Shown: one piece after another, positions 11,019 through 27,823 of the stretch | How the letters are laid out: each line of letters starts with the position of its first letter | How positions within the stretch are numbered: the stretch's first letter is position 1 | Made by a program: the position numbers and the translations under genes | NCBI GenBank assembly: GCA_900088475.1 | Contig: FLMG01002566.1 | Span: 2,259-53,086, forward strand | Reading direction: 5' to 3' | DNA length: 50,828 bases | Source: Hyphochytrium catenoides | Lineage: Eukaryota; Sar; Hyphochytriomycetes; Hyphochytriales; Hyphochytriaceae | Notes under the pieces: generated by a model | What the model was told of the DNA's origin: nothing | The model's database searches: none | The model's input: the letters and a program-made list of their open reading frames with translations, nothing else

Positions 11019-14000
11019 ATGGACAGCGCGGGAGGAGAGAAGGGTGTGGAGGCTGTGGTGCAGCTGCGGGACGGCTTGCTCTCTCATCGAGTCCGCCTTC
11101 CCCCTCAAGCCTCTCTCAACGATGCAAAAGTTCTCTTCCACCAGGCTCTTTTTGGCTGGTGAGTAGGTCTTGGCCCCGCAGGCTTCCCCATGCATCCGTC
11201 TCTAGATTCTTTCGGTGCTGATTCGCCCGTTGCTGGGCAGTATAAATGGGCAGACGCCTCCTTAGTGCTAAACTCCCTCGTCTATTGTCTGCAATGCATG
11301 CCTAACTACCTGCCGTTCTATCGTGCACTCGTTGCTCAAGATTCCGTTCTGCTATCTTACTTCGTCACTGCTCCCGCTTCTGTCATCAACCCCCAGCGAT
11401 CCTCCTTCTCTCAAGGGGAGAATTTACCTCCGGCAAGATGAAGCAACTGCGGGGAGGTTCTACTCTCATGGTCCAGGTTTGCCTCCCGCGCCGCTTCTCT
11501 ACCTTTATTGTCTGCCTCGATATACTCTCTGGGCTTCCATGCCTCGAGTCATGCGCACCAAACTTCGTTCATTATCCCTTCTGTATTGTCTGTCTCAGCC
11601 TCTGGAGGCTAGTGATGGCCTCGTTTGGCGCTTTGTGCCGCTTACAGCTGGCGTATGTGACTGTCTCAGAAAAGTTACCTTCTGGTTTTTGTTTGGTATT
11701 TCGCCTTGGCTGACCGGGGATTCACCTACACTTAGGCATTGAGATCAAGGATATCAGGCACCTTAGACCCCTGGATTCAGTCATCTATGATCCATGTTTT
11801 GAGGTGCCATAACTCTCTTCGTCCTCACGCTCCTCTCCTCGTTCGAGGCTTCTCTTTCACTTCCTTGCCCTCAGTGCTTAAAACGGTACCTGGGTGATGG
11901 TCCAAGCCACATCCATCTCGCTCTCCTCAACTGGAGGATAGTGGGTCCAGCCTCCAAATTATTGTTAGAAGTGGTTCTCCTCTCGTTAGTACCAGGCAGT
12001 GAGGGTCATTTAGAATACTGCAGAAAAAGGAACGACAGCTAGTGGCCTAGCGGTGGAGTTTGACAGAGATAGGGAACGTGACTAAGGTTGAGCGCTGAGG
12101 TTGCAGCTAAGTATGTCCTTTTCTAGGATCAGCACACACCTACCGAGGAAAAGGGTTTGACGAACAGCAACATGAAGAGGCGGACGCGCAGCATCTCTGG
12201 CCGCTTGCGTTCTGTGTCCACACTCGCAAAGCGCGGGGTCATTTCGCAAGAGCAGAAGGCTGCACTGAAGGATATGCTCGTCACAGGAGACCCAAAGGTG
12301 AGAAAGTCTTTATCGTTGGATACCTTCGTCCTTGTCCTTTAGCTTTGTAATATTTCGGCAACAATGCTTGGTCTTATTTCTCCATGGAATGTTACTGGTC
12401 CCTCCACACACCCCGTGTATATTCTGGTTACTGTCTTTGCTATGATAGTGGACTCTCCTCTTCTGGTCTTGTCAATATAGTAGCTCCTTCCTGCACCAAG
12501 CTGAAGAGCAATCTTTTAGGGAGAAGAAGCGCTGGAGGCAATGCTAGAGAATCCAACAGAGGAGACCATCCAGCAATTTCTGAGTGGGACCAAGCATCTT
12601 AGAGGAAGAGATACTTTGACTTCGCTTTCGGGGTTGCTTGTGGACAAGCTCTCCTTCAGTGTTTCTGACATTTACTCCCATCTCATTCCTCCTCCCCCGC
12701 CCTCTCAAGAAGTTCTGGGACTGGATGATGCAAATCTTCAGCTCTTGGAGGTGCTGGGAGGGGAAGAAGGAGACGCCCGAGTGCGGGGGAGGGAGGAGGG
12801 AATGGCAGAACGCAAATCTTCCAGTGATTTAGAGGATGTGGGCGATGTGTGGAGCATTGACGAGAGGAACATCTACAAACCCTATAAGGCGGGCAGTGAG
12901 GAGATGGCCGATGCGAACGGTGCCGAAGGGGAGGAAGAGATACGGGATAGAACCGAGAGGCGAAGCAGGAATTCAGAGGAACTCTTGCGCACCGGTTCAC
13001 AGGGGGCTGAGGTCTACAGAAACATTCTGAGAGTGGATACAGGGATCAATCGGCAGTGCGACGAGGAGAGTCACATCCTTCCAAAGTTTCTTTCTCATCT
13101 TCCAAACATTCCAGAGGTGAGAACCCCAGATAGCCCTCGACGCTTGGCGTCCCAGATCTCTTCGACGCAGATGGAGCCAATTTGGCTAGACGTGCAGGGA
13201 AATAGGTCTCCCAAGAAGTGGGCAAGGAAGCCTAACGAGCGAAGAGAGGGATCAGAAGAAGAAAGGCAGCGAGGCAGCCAAACAAGAGTGCCGGGTTCAC
13301 CAGCTACTCCGGAGCCTAAGTTTCTTCGACGGCAGTCACGCGAACAAATTCCTCCTCTTCTTCCTCCCGAAGAGATGCCCCCTGCCATCCCAAGTGCTGG
13401 GGCGTGTACTGCTCCGGCCAGGCCTTCTCTTTCACTTTCCTTGCCTCCACCAGTCCTCACGAGGCCAAGCGTCGCGTCAGCTCCTGCCACTCACAGGCCT
13501 TCTCTTGCTATCAGTTCGGCACCAACACGGCCAGGGCTCAATCTTCCCTCTTCCGCAATTGTTTCATCGTCATCAATTATCTCACCGGCTGACCCACAAG
13601 GATCATCCAGAAGGGCTAGCTTCCTGACGTCCCGAGTAATGGGTCTCGTTACGAAGGTAGGTCACTGAAAGAGCTCATCGAGGTTCTGGTGAGCTCCTCA
13701 CTCTCTCCTGCTGCCTCTGTATCCTCCTTACTGGCTGCTGAAAATACCCGCCCTCTATCTTCAGGCTCATTCCCCTTTGGACTTCTCATCAGTCTGTCTT
13801 TGCTGCCTCTAAGCTTTCTCTCGTTGCGTCGTAACAGTCACCTCTCCTCTACGATAACCAGTCTTGTCTTGCATTCGTCCTAGCTCGAGCTTTTTCTCTT
13901 ATGGCCCTCACTAACCCGGTTCTGCTATTAGCACAACTTCAGCTCTGTCTACGAAACACTGGAAACCCTGGGTAGTGGACGCTATTCAATTGTAAAAGTA

Positions 14001-15633
14001 GTTCGACATAGGCAAACTGGCGCAAAGTTTGCTGCGAAAGTTATCAATAAGCTGAAGCTCGCTGGAGCAGCACGCTACCTCGTTGAGGAAATGGAGATCC
14101 TTGACTCTTTGCGGCATCCGAAGATCATTAGACTTTTCGAAGTCTTTGAAGATGAGTCAATCCTGGTGATGGTGCTCGAACTGGCCAAGGGAGATATGTT
14201 TGAGTTCGTGGAGGCGAGAGGGAGGCTCAGTGAAAGGGAAGCAAAGGCTGTGGTCAGAGGACTTCTGGAGGCGGTGTATTTCTTACATGGTCAGTAGTGG
14301 TTCATCTGGAGTAAATCTCCATTGTGGTCTAGTAGCATGCCGCTGCCGCCTAGTGTGTCTAGTGCTAGCTGTCTTAGCCTCGCTGCTGGCTGGCCAACTG
14401 CTTTTGCCCATTTTGTGGCGCTCAGTGTAGGAAAGTATTCATCTGCTTGGCCCCTGTGTTCCCTTTGCATCCAAACCGGCATATTCCCCTCTTACCCCTA
14501 TTTGTCCGTGTGCTTCCAGAACATGACGTGATCCACAGGGACATAAAGTTGGAGAACGTACTCTTAATGAACGAGGAGACAATGGACATCCGGTTGACAG
14601 ACTTTGGCATCGCAAAGAACCTCAGAAAGGATTCTGGCGGAAGAAAGAGAGAAGGACTTCGCCCTCCGCTCAGAAGAGATGAGGATAGAGGACTGCAGGG
14701 ACCGGTACAAGATAATGGGCGGCAGAATCGCCTCGCACGCACACACACAAAATGTGGAACAAGGTCAGGAACGACATCTGAGTTCTCCTTATTCTTAACA
14801 GTTTTGGTTGGACAGCTAGGGGACAGCTATGGGTGCATCCTCTGTTACCACTGTCACGGGTGCCTTTATTGGCTGCATTACCTGTCGTTAACTTGCTGGG
14901 AATTGCCTACATGGGGGCCCTAACCTTTTCCCCAATATTCCGCTTTCCTAACAGAGATTACATCGCACCTGAGATCTTAACTAGTAAGGGATACGGTAGG
15001 TGCTGCTGCGCTTGAAAGCTGTGAGAGACACCTAAAGCCTACTCAGCTGGAAGCTCTCGTTCTTTTTGCTTGCCCTTGCTCACCGAGTCATTTCGCCTGC
15101 TCCTTGGAGCGGACTGGGGCGGATTCTGAGCTCTGTTACCTGGATGCCTCCTTGCTGTCCCTACGGCTTATCACCATCTGGCTGGTCGAAGTACTAATCT
15201 GGCACCTCCTGGCCTTGTTTTCGTTGTTTGTGTTTCTTTATCCCTTTTCCTTTTGTCCGGCTCCTCGTCCTGCAACTCTTGGCCTCCAAGTGACCCCTCT
15301 CTTTCACTGTCTCTCTCCACAGGGATGGAGGTTGATATTTGGAGTGTAGGAGTGGTCGCACATGTCTTGTTAACTGGACTGCAGCCCAACACGGATCAGG
15401 CCTGGATGTCCATTGATCGGAGGCTTAATTCGGGAGAAGAAGAAAAGCAAGAGGCGGCGGATCACAATTCACTCTCGCCACCGCTGCTGGATGTGGTCAG
15501 CGTTTGCAACTTCCCTCCGCAGCTGCATATATCTGAGTCGGCCAAGGATCTCGTGGAGCGGATGTTAGTGGTTCTCCCGCAGCTGAGAATCAGGGCTGAG
15601 GATGCCTTGGATCACAGCTGGTTCAAGTCATAG
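11019..15633 (+). CDS. Doublecortin-like / CAMK-type protein kinase
   Basis: Nine exons keep phase: 11019-11158, 11397-11476, 11736-11803, 12127-12297, 12520-13656, 13932-14289, 14520-14763, 14955-14995, 15323-15633 (849 aa). The C-terminal half is a complete Ser/Thr kinase: glycine loop LGSGRYSIVKVV (545-556), Lys568, Glu585, HRD Asp659, DFG 679-681, APE 737-739, then VDIWSVGVVAHVLLTG and a final helix ending DHSWFKS. Residues 1-100 (VQLRDG...ASLNDAKVLFHQAL...GRIYLRQD...GIEIKDIRHLRPLDSVIY) resemble a ubiquitin-fold doublecortin domain. That would give a DCLK-like, microtubule-associated kinase, but this part is inferred. The middle is Ser/Pro/Arg-rich and disordered. About 35 extra basic residues lie between DFG and APE. 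Confidence 0.85.
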
Positions 15634-16241
15634 TACAACCGGTCACTTTTTTTCATGACGGGTCCTCGTGCTAAGTTTCTGTTATACCTGTCTCTATACC
15701 TCGTAAGCTCACTCTAGCTAGTTCTGGAACCGTTGGGAATCAGAAAGTAGTTCTAGCTCTTACGTGACGCTTCTCCACTTTCTGCCCGATCTGTCAACCC
15801 TATCAAGTGTGCTTGTCTTTATTTTTTAAAAACTGGAGGCCCTAATAACTAAGATTGGCGCATTAGAACTTTCCTGTTGTGGATTGCCTTGCTCAGCCTT
15901 CCAACAGCAAGCAGGCGGTTGGACAGCGTCCTACTTTGGGCAAGAGGCAAGAACATTCTGTACCGGTTCCACCCGTTACACCCTGTTCAAAGAAGTCTCT
16001 TAGCTAGCTGGGATCATAAAATCTGTTCCTTGTGCTCTTTCCAGCTGTGTGCAGCTCCTAGCAGTGAGCTGATGAACATATCTATGTCTTGCTCATAATT
16101 TAATTAGGTAAACTGATGATTAGGACTTGATGGCACTGTCAGTGCTCATGTCCTCTGAGTGTCGTACGCAAGGGACTTCTTTCGAAGAGCAATTGGGGCA
16201 ATCTTATGCCCAAAGTTTCATATCACCGGCCCAACAGCATC
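15634..16241. other. Convergent intergenic spacer
   Basis: These 608 bases separate the stop codons of the kinase gene (plus) and the lipase gene (minus), so they should hold two 3' UTRs. An AT-rich TTTATTTTTTAAAA stretch lies near 15820. No further gene is seen; the open frames here are short and lack homology. Confidence 0.6.
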
Positions 16242-19200
16242 CTACTTACTGTCTGCTTCTAGATGATCCTGGCTCTGCCGCTGTTGCTTCTCCTCTCTCT
16301 GCTTGCATATAATTTGGAAGGCTTTGATGTAGGACTCGCAGAGATGATCCTGCAGCATGGAGGGAGACATCTGTACTGCTTGCAGCTCATGATAAGACAC
16401 CTCGTAGACAGAGAGGACCTGGGAGCAAAGAGTTAGGAAGATGCCAGAGTTGAGTGCAGATCGTGATTACTTGAGTGGTAGATGGCCAAACGAAAGAAGA
16501 GTGACGCCCCGCTGATGTGGGATACACGTGAGCGACCGAGCAAAACGCCACAATCAATGAAAAGAAAGATTTGCTGTGAATATGAGCAACACTAAGCAGG
16601 ACCGATCTGAGAAAGAATAGTGACAGCTGTTTACTTGCTCTCACCTTATCCTCTGCCCAGAGCTCTTCCTCACGCAGACCAATCGCTTGATGTCTGCCAG
16701 GCAAGTGAGCTCTAATGTGGAGCAGGCGGCCAGGCGTATAGAGCCTCTCTCGCGTATTGTTCTCTCTTTCTTTCCGACTAGTTTCTTCGATGTCACTCTT
16801 CGTTGCACCCTCCTCTTCTTGCTTCTTTCTCAGAGACCAGGTGTCCAGCTTTTGAAATACTGCTCTCCACCTGTCCTTTATGGCTGCCAGTTGCTTCGTC
16901 TTCTCTTCCTCAGAGAGCAAAGAACCTGCCCATTCCTCAGTCTTGGCGCCAACCATCTGCACCGTGTGGAGACCCTTCTCTTTCGCCTGCTGAAGATCCG
17001 AGCTAAGTCCCTTGATTGTCTGGCGCAAGTGAGGAGCAAGAGACAGTAGAACAAAGGCCATAAGTAAATAATCAAGATTTGAGGTCAGGGCCAAGGTGGG
17101 ATCAATGACTTTTCTCATGAAGAGATAGTAACAGTGTTATAACACCAGGAACTGAAAATGGCACCAGATTGTTCTTCACATCGAGATGTGGGATTGGCGT
17201 GAGAGGAAGGAACGATAAGTGAATGCTAGTGAGAGTCCGATCAGTGTTATGGATAGATGCTCCAGATATTTGAAGACATAGAAGAGAGGAGGACCCAGTG
17301 AGATCTAACACCAAGCTACCTTCGTTGTGCCATCCTTAACCTTCTGCAGCCCTTCTTGAACCGCATCTGGAAGTGTGTTGTTCAGCGCATCCTTCACTCC
17401 TGAGGACACCCTTGTTGCCAGAGGTGCAGTCTCTTCATGCTTCTTCTCACATTGGCTCTCTCCGTCGTTATGCTCTTTGTCCTCCTCAGGGCCCTCTACT
17501 TTCTTGGACGCTGCTTTCTCAATCTTTTCCTTCAGCTTGCCGCTTGTGCTCTTGATCCCTATCTCGAGATAGTCTCTGACACTTTCCGCTGCCCTCTGAA
17601 GGGAAGGAGAAACTTGTCCAAGCTGTTCAAGATGGCCATCTGCGGACCTTATGAACTGCCTACACTCCGTCTCTTTGGAATGAGCAACAGAAATAAAGTA
17701 AGAAGGTTAGAGAGCGGGGGTAGGACACCAAAGTAACCCTTGTCGTCAGCTTGCAGAAGGACGGCACTATACGCGGAGAACAGAAGTTTGATTGCAGACG
17801 CCCAGCCGTACAATGTAATCTATACGGCGTAAGAAGGAGAGGGAGAGGGTATGAACGAATTATGCGCTTTTCAGCACAACTCGCATCACGCCCTTTCTAC
17901 GTCTTCCCCGCCGTCAATATGAAGTCCCTCGTCCAATCACCTCAACAGTTCCCTCTCTCCTACCTGCTTCCGTTATCTCGTTGCTGGCAATTTCAGCCAG
18001 GTCCGTCGCCCAATCTTCTCCAGCTATCTCCTCATAAAGTTCCTCCACACTCGTCTCGGTCAGTCTAACCACAAAGTCATCGTGCAAGACAAAGCTTGTG
18101 ATATAATCCTTTGACTGATCTGCCAACTCCCGACTCATGCAGGGAGGGCATCCAAAGGTGACACACTCCAGGCGAGAGAGAGAAGGCCGAAGAAGAGAAG
18201 CGGTTAAGGCAGCAGTCGCTCCTCCCATGCTGTGGCCAGTCAAAACGAGGCGGTAAGACGGATACTTGTCCATAGTTTCTTTGAGAAGGTCTGCCAGTTA
18301 TGAAGCAAAAGATTGGGCGAGGAAGTATGGGAAGAGAGAAGGTGAGCCAAGAGAGGCTTGTCGAGGCAGTACGTTTAAGTTCCAGTCAATTCAAAGACAT
18401 GCGATGGTTCTCGGAATACGGACCCACCCTGAAGAAAGCAAGATACGAAGACATAGGACCATTTTTGAAGGAGCTAACCAGGTGCCAGGAGGTGACTAGT
18501 AACGAGAGAGCACGCAGAGGGAAAGCAAGTAACACTTGTCTGAAGAGAGGACAAACTTGATTTTAGGAGAACGCTAGGTGTTTGAGAAATTGGGTATGGC
18601 CTTCTGGCAGAAGGAGTAGTGGAGAGGGATGACAAGACATTACCTTGTCTAGTCTCCGCAAGCCACTGCGCGGCAAAGGCCATGCCTCGATGTCCGTGGC
18701 CATCCAAAAACGGCTCCGGCAGATGGCACAGATCTGTCAGGAAATCCATAACCTCTAATAAACGAATATTAGGGACAGGGAATGTAACGTAGAGTCCTTC
18801 AGCTGGCTCAAAAGCTTCAGCTCAAAGCAGGAGGAGTCTCAAGCAGCATCGGTAAAGAAAGGCTATTTTACATGTGGTCTAGTAGGTACTGCCACTACCT
18901 GCGGTCCCCCTTATGGCTAGCACAATCTCCTCAGACTGGTGATCTACCACGATGTAATGAGAAGGCTTCAGTAGGCCACCCTTATAATGGCAGACGACAT
19001 CTTCTTCCCTCAGTCCGGTGCGCTTGATTAGTGCTGGAACAGAGTCATCGTCCTCATAGGCGTAAAATGAGAGCATAAGATAGCGCTGGAATCGGATGGT
19101 TTCCTGCGGGAGGGTCAAAGAAGGACTATCAGATGCGTCACAAAAGGGAGCGAATTGAATGGCAGGAGAGTGAAATCGATGACCGGAACGTAGGATTGGG

Positions 19201-20422
19201 GCTACGGAGTGGGAAGGGAAAGCATCGACTGACTTTGTATGGTAAGGACTCGAGAGCAACTCTCATAACGTAGGACGATGGTAAGCAAGAACTACTGCTA
19301 AACCTGGTCGGGGTGCTTAGACATGGTAATAGCACAGGAAGACACAGACAAAGAAGATGAACGAGGACGAAGCAGACCAGGTACCTCCTTCTCTAACTCT
19401 ATACAACGAAGAGAACTTGGCGGAGAGTAGTCGCGGCTACGTTCTCTAACATGAGCTAGGGCTGTTGTCAAGGGCAATGTGGTCAGTGGCGCGGGCGCGA
19501 AAGCAAGCAGACAAGGAGGAAATAGAGAAGGTGTGCTAAATGAAGGTGAATGAAGACTGGAGAGCCAAGACAGCTACAATGAACATGTCTAGAAGTAGCC
19601 GGGAGCCAAGATGCAATGAGCCACGGGCTTGGCTACGCAAGAAGGAGAAAATCAAGACTATTATGATGGAGAGGACAGCAACACGTTGGCAGGTCAAGAA
19701 GTGCTAGACGGTCCTACTTAGCAGCCCAAGCGTGAGGTCATCCAGTTTCCATTCCCCAGTCTTCGCAATCTCCAGCTGATGGAGAGATTTCGATAGCACA
19801 CTCCAGCCTAAGCCAGACACAAGAGAGGTTTGAGAAGTGCAGGAAGGATACACAGACTTCTCGGAAGCAGCCGAGGCTCGATAAGAGGAAAATCCTTCTG
19901 GAAAGACAGAGTTAGGCCCAGGGGATCGCAGGAGTACAGATAGGACAACGAGACGAGGATAGACCAGAGTGGGCCTGATCTCTCACCCTCGGCAAGCTCT
20001 TCCTTCCACTCCCGAAAGTCTAGGAACCAGCTCTTCTTGCTCTTGATAGTCTCCACAGACTCTGAGAGAACTTTCTTTAAATAACCAGTTCGGGAGTTCT
20101 CGCATTGCTCCCCGCCGTCCTCCGGGTTTCTTGTCTCTTTCGCCGGCAGTCCACCCGTGACAGCAGAGGAGGAAGACGCAAAGGGCCGTGTCCCCAATAG
20201 CACCACGCTTCCTCTTTCTCCGCTAGGGAGGTAGCTCTTCAGCCAGTGCCTGGCGAGCGCTAGCGTTCCGAAAGCCCCAGCGCCATTTCTAGTACGAGTA
20301 GAAAGGCGTGCAACACGAAGAGAGAAAGAGGGTTTTGAACATTTGTCTCGGGCTGTACAGCGAGCTTGCCGACGAGCAAGAGAAGTGCGGATCCACTGTG
20401 AGAGCACCCTCTGCCGGACCAT
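16242..20422 (-). CDS. Class 3 lipase, diacylglycerol-lipase-like
   Basis: This is a predicted sn-1 acylglycerol lipase (alpha/beta hydrolase). Nine minus-strand exons: 20422-19987, 19807-19718, 19461-19385, 19103-18899, 18754-18644, 18290-17964, 17672-17320, 17019-16645, 16418-16242 (716 aa, phases consistent). Core motifs are LMLSFYAYEDDD, VLAIRGTA, DFLTDLCHLPEPF, nucleophile elbow GHSMGG (Ser327), VTFGCPP, and Asp378 in VLHDDFVVRL. The C terminus keeps the DAGL pattern TPGRLLHI...VQMSPSMLQDHL, supplying His683. About 200 Lys/Glu-rich residues separate Asp from His, like the regulatory loop of animal DAGLs. Unlike animal DAGLs there are no four N-terminal membrane helices. Instead there is an Arg-rich leader (MVRQRVLSQWIRTSLARRQ) suggesting organelle import. 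The final three junctions are the least certain. Confidence 0.87.
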
Positions 20423-21298
20423 AGCTTCTTATTGACTATCCAAACTTTTCCGCGGCGGCTGACGAGCCCTGTCAAAGTCTTCTCCGCCGTTCCTAGCGCT
20501 ACACGCAGCGCGCTAAGAACGAAGCAGGAGCTTTGCAAGGAGTGGCGAGCCGCTGGCAGGGAACAGCGGAGCCTGGTCAACGTCAAGAGCAGAGAAATAA
20601 GGCTAACGCTGCTGGGGACACGGGAGAGCACGAGCAAACGGCGGCAGAACAGGAAGCGCACATAAACTTTAGTGACAATGAAAGAGATCAGAAGGAGCCA
20701 CATCATGACACAAAGAAAGAGAGCGCGAGACAGAGAGTGAACAGCAGCGCGGAATCTATGGAAAATACTGTATACCTAAATAGAAAGAGAGAGATGAGAG
20801 ACATCGAAACGCATTGAAGGTCACCATCATCAGAACCAGAGACAGAACAACCACCAAGGAGACCGCTAACGCACATGATAGCGGAAGGCAGAAGATCTAA
20901 ATTGAGAATCAAATCAGTAGGCTTATTAGTAATCAGTCGCCGCATCTGTGAGCTTCTTCCTCTCCTGTATCTTGTGTCTGTTCCCAGAGGGAGAACAAGA
21001 GAGCGAGACAGAGAAAGCAGCACAGAGAGAGAGGCTGAGGGAGAGAAGAAGCAAGAGAGAGGCAGAGAGAATTCGGTAATGGAGTTGGAACGTGGAGCTT
21101 CATGAAGATCTGCAAGAGCTTCAGCAGCGAGCATTCGAGTGTCTGCGGAGCTCTATCTATCGAAGTGATAAGTCGTCTTACGGAGCTGCCTTCCTCAGTC
21201 TCCTTGCTTAGCACTTGAGAACTGCCGCCGAGAGTCTGCAGGGAGAGCGAAATCTATCCAGAGCAGTGGTTTTAAGGTCAAGTGAAGTAACCGGAAAA
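20423..21298. promoter_or_regulatory. Shared divergent promoter region
   Basis: These 876 bases lie between the start codons of the lipase gene (minus) and PSMC4 (plus), so both promoters should be here. The stretch is purine-rich on the plus strand (AGAGA-type runs at about 20690-20800 and 21000-21070). I see no convincing TATA box in a sensible position. Several open frames cross it on both strands but show only the composition bias of the repeats. Confidence 0.45.
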
Positions 21299-23395
<2,097 letters not shown>

Positions 23396-23567
23396 CCAGT
23401 CAGTCCTAACTCCTCCCTTCAGAGCCACGGACGCAATGCGCATCCAACGAGAGGCAGACACTGTTCATCCTTCAATATTCTCTCTTTGCTTTGAGTGCAC
23501 GGTCTGCCTCACGATATGTTCAGCAAATAAATATGAGACTCTCTACATCTAAGGGCTATACCCCTCC
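23396..23567. other. 172-bp convergent spacer
   Basis: The stops of PSMC4 and NDUFAF7 are only 172 bp apart, so the two 3' UTRs probably abut or overlap. AATAAATATGA at about 23526 is a candidate poly(A) signal for PSMC4. Confidence 0.5.
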
Positions 23568-26536
<2,969 letters not shown>

Positions 26537-27823
26537 GGTTGGTTAACTCCAAGGTATGAGAACCCTTGTCGAATAGAGGAGTGTGCTCTATCAGAACGCT
26601 TTCAGTATACGTTCCAGCTTTAATGCGAGGAGGCTGCTGTCTCATCAAGCTCCCATCTGGCTCTGCGAGGACTCAGACAGATAGATCTCCAGGCAAAGCT
26701 TCAGAACTCAGAACTCGGCACTCTCATCAAGCTTGGCGCATAGCTCAAGGATTCTGAAGACCGCTAACCGACGTGCTGTACTGGGTTCTGAATGCATCTC
26801 TTCTCTCTTCCTCTGCGGCTTTGCATGCTGAAGTCCGGCGGGGTTGAGGCTCTTCCTATGCCAATGAAGGTCTCGCCAAGAGATGTCCTAGCGTGCTCTA
26901 TGGCGGCTTAGATTATATATTGAGCTCTGTGGACCCAGCCTGGTTATAGAAAAGGCTGTCAAGTCGCCTTGTCGACAACCTTCTGACCTAGCACTGCTGG
27001 TATTGGCGCAGGGAGAGACATCTCCTCACCGCCCAAGTGGAGGCCACCTGTCCTGACTGCACACATGATGGTCAGAGTGGCTCTCAAAGATTCAGAAGTG
27101 TGTAGGCTTGGTAGAACTAAGGTGGGCGCTACCTCATGGCGGAGCCTGCGTGGGAGGGAATTATGCCTGGTAGACCGTGCCACTTCTATGCCGTGGCTGC
27201 TACTGAAGAGTAACAATCCCTCATGTAGCGCTAGTTGCTCATCACCACTGGTATCATAAGTTGCAAGCATCACCTGTGAGTCTGGGCAAAGGATCTGCTT
27301 GGATTATCTTTGTTTGCTTCGTGAAGGGGACGCTTGCCAGTTTCTTGGCCTCTCTTGACTGGTTTGCTCTCTCTTATATCTATCCTGACTCATCATCATC
27401 CGGGGCCCAAGAAGCCACCAGGTTCAGAGAGTCTAGACAGCATGGCGCTTCATGCACCTTGACGCGCTTCGTACGACAACTTGGCTTCGGTTCTTGGAGG
27501 GCGCTACTGGCTTAGAGACTACCTGTCTGCCAGGCTGACTCTCCCAACAATAGAATAAGCATCCTCATATCGAGAGCATGAGCCGCCTAGTCATCCTCCC
27601 ATCCTTCGCGCCTCCCCCAACCCCATCCTCCCGCCTTGGCGTGCAGAGTAAATATCAACAACCGCAACCTTTGAAGCGCTTAGAACTGTTAGCAATCAGA
27701 AAGGACTCGGGGCAAAGGCAGAGGTCCAAGTTGGGGATGAACATTATTCGATGAAGCTATTAGAAGTATGCCCCGTCGTAACGATCAATTCTAAGGGTTT
27801 GAGCCACTCAGACGGCCAATTAT
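26537..27823. other. Intergenic, no gene recognised
   Basis: This interval between the NDUFAF7 start and the stop of the FAIM-like gene must include the NDUFAF7 promoter. Open frames reach about 104 codons (minus strand, 27273-26959) but match nothing I know and lack codon-like periodicity. A short GAGGAGTGTGCTC-type purine/pyrimidine patch is present. I see no repeats strong enough to annotate. Confidence 0.5.

Noticed and set aside
11229-11250. GTATAAATGG as a TATA box
   Set aside because: It falls in the first intron of the kinase gene, whose exons 1 and 2 join in phase across it.
14604-14798. Glu/Arg-rich frame overlapping the kinase activation-loop exon
   Set aside because: It reads like protein (ILAEEREKDF), but both splice junctions fix the other frame, which carries HRD and DFG.
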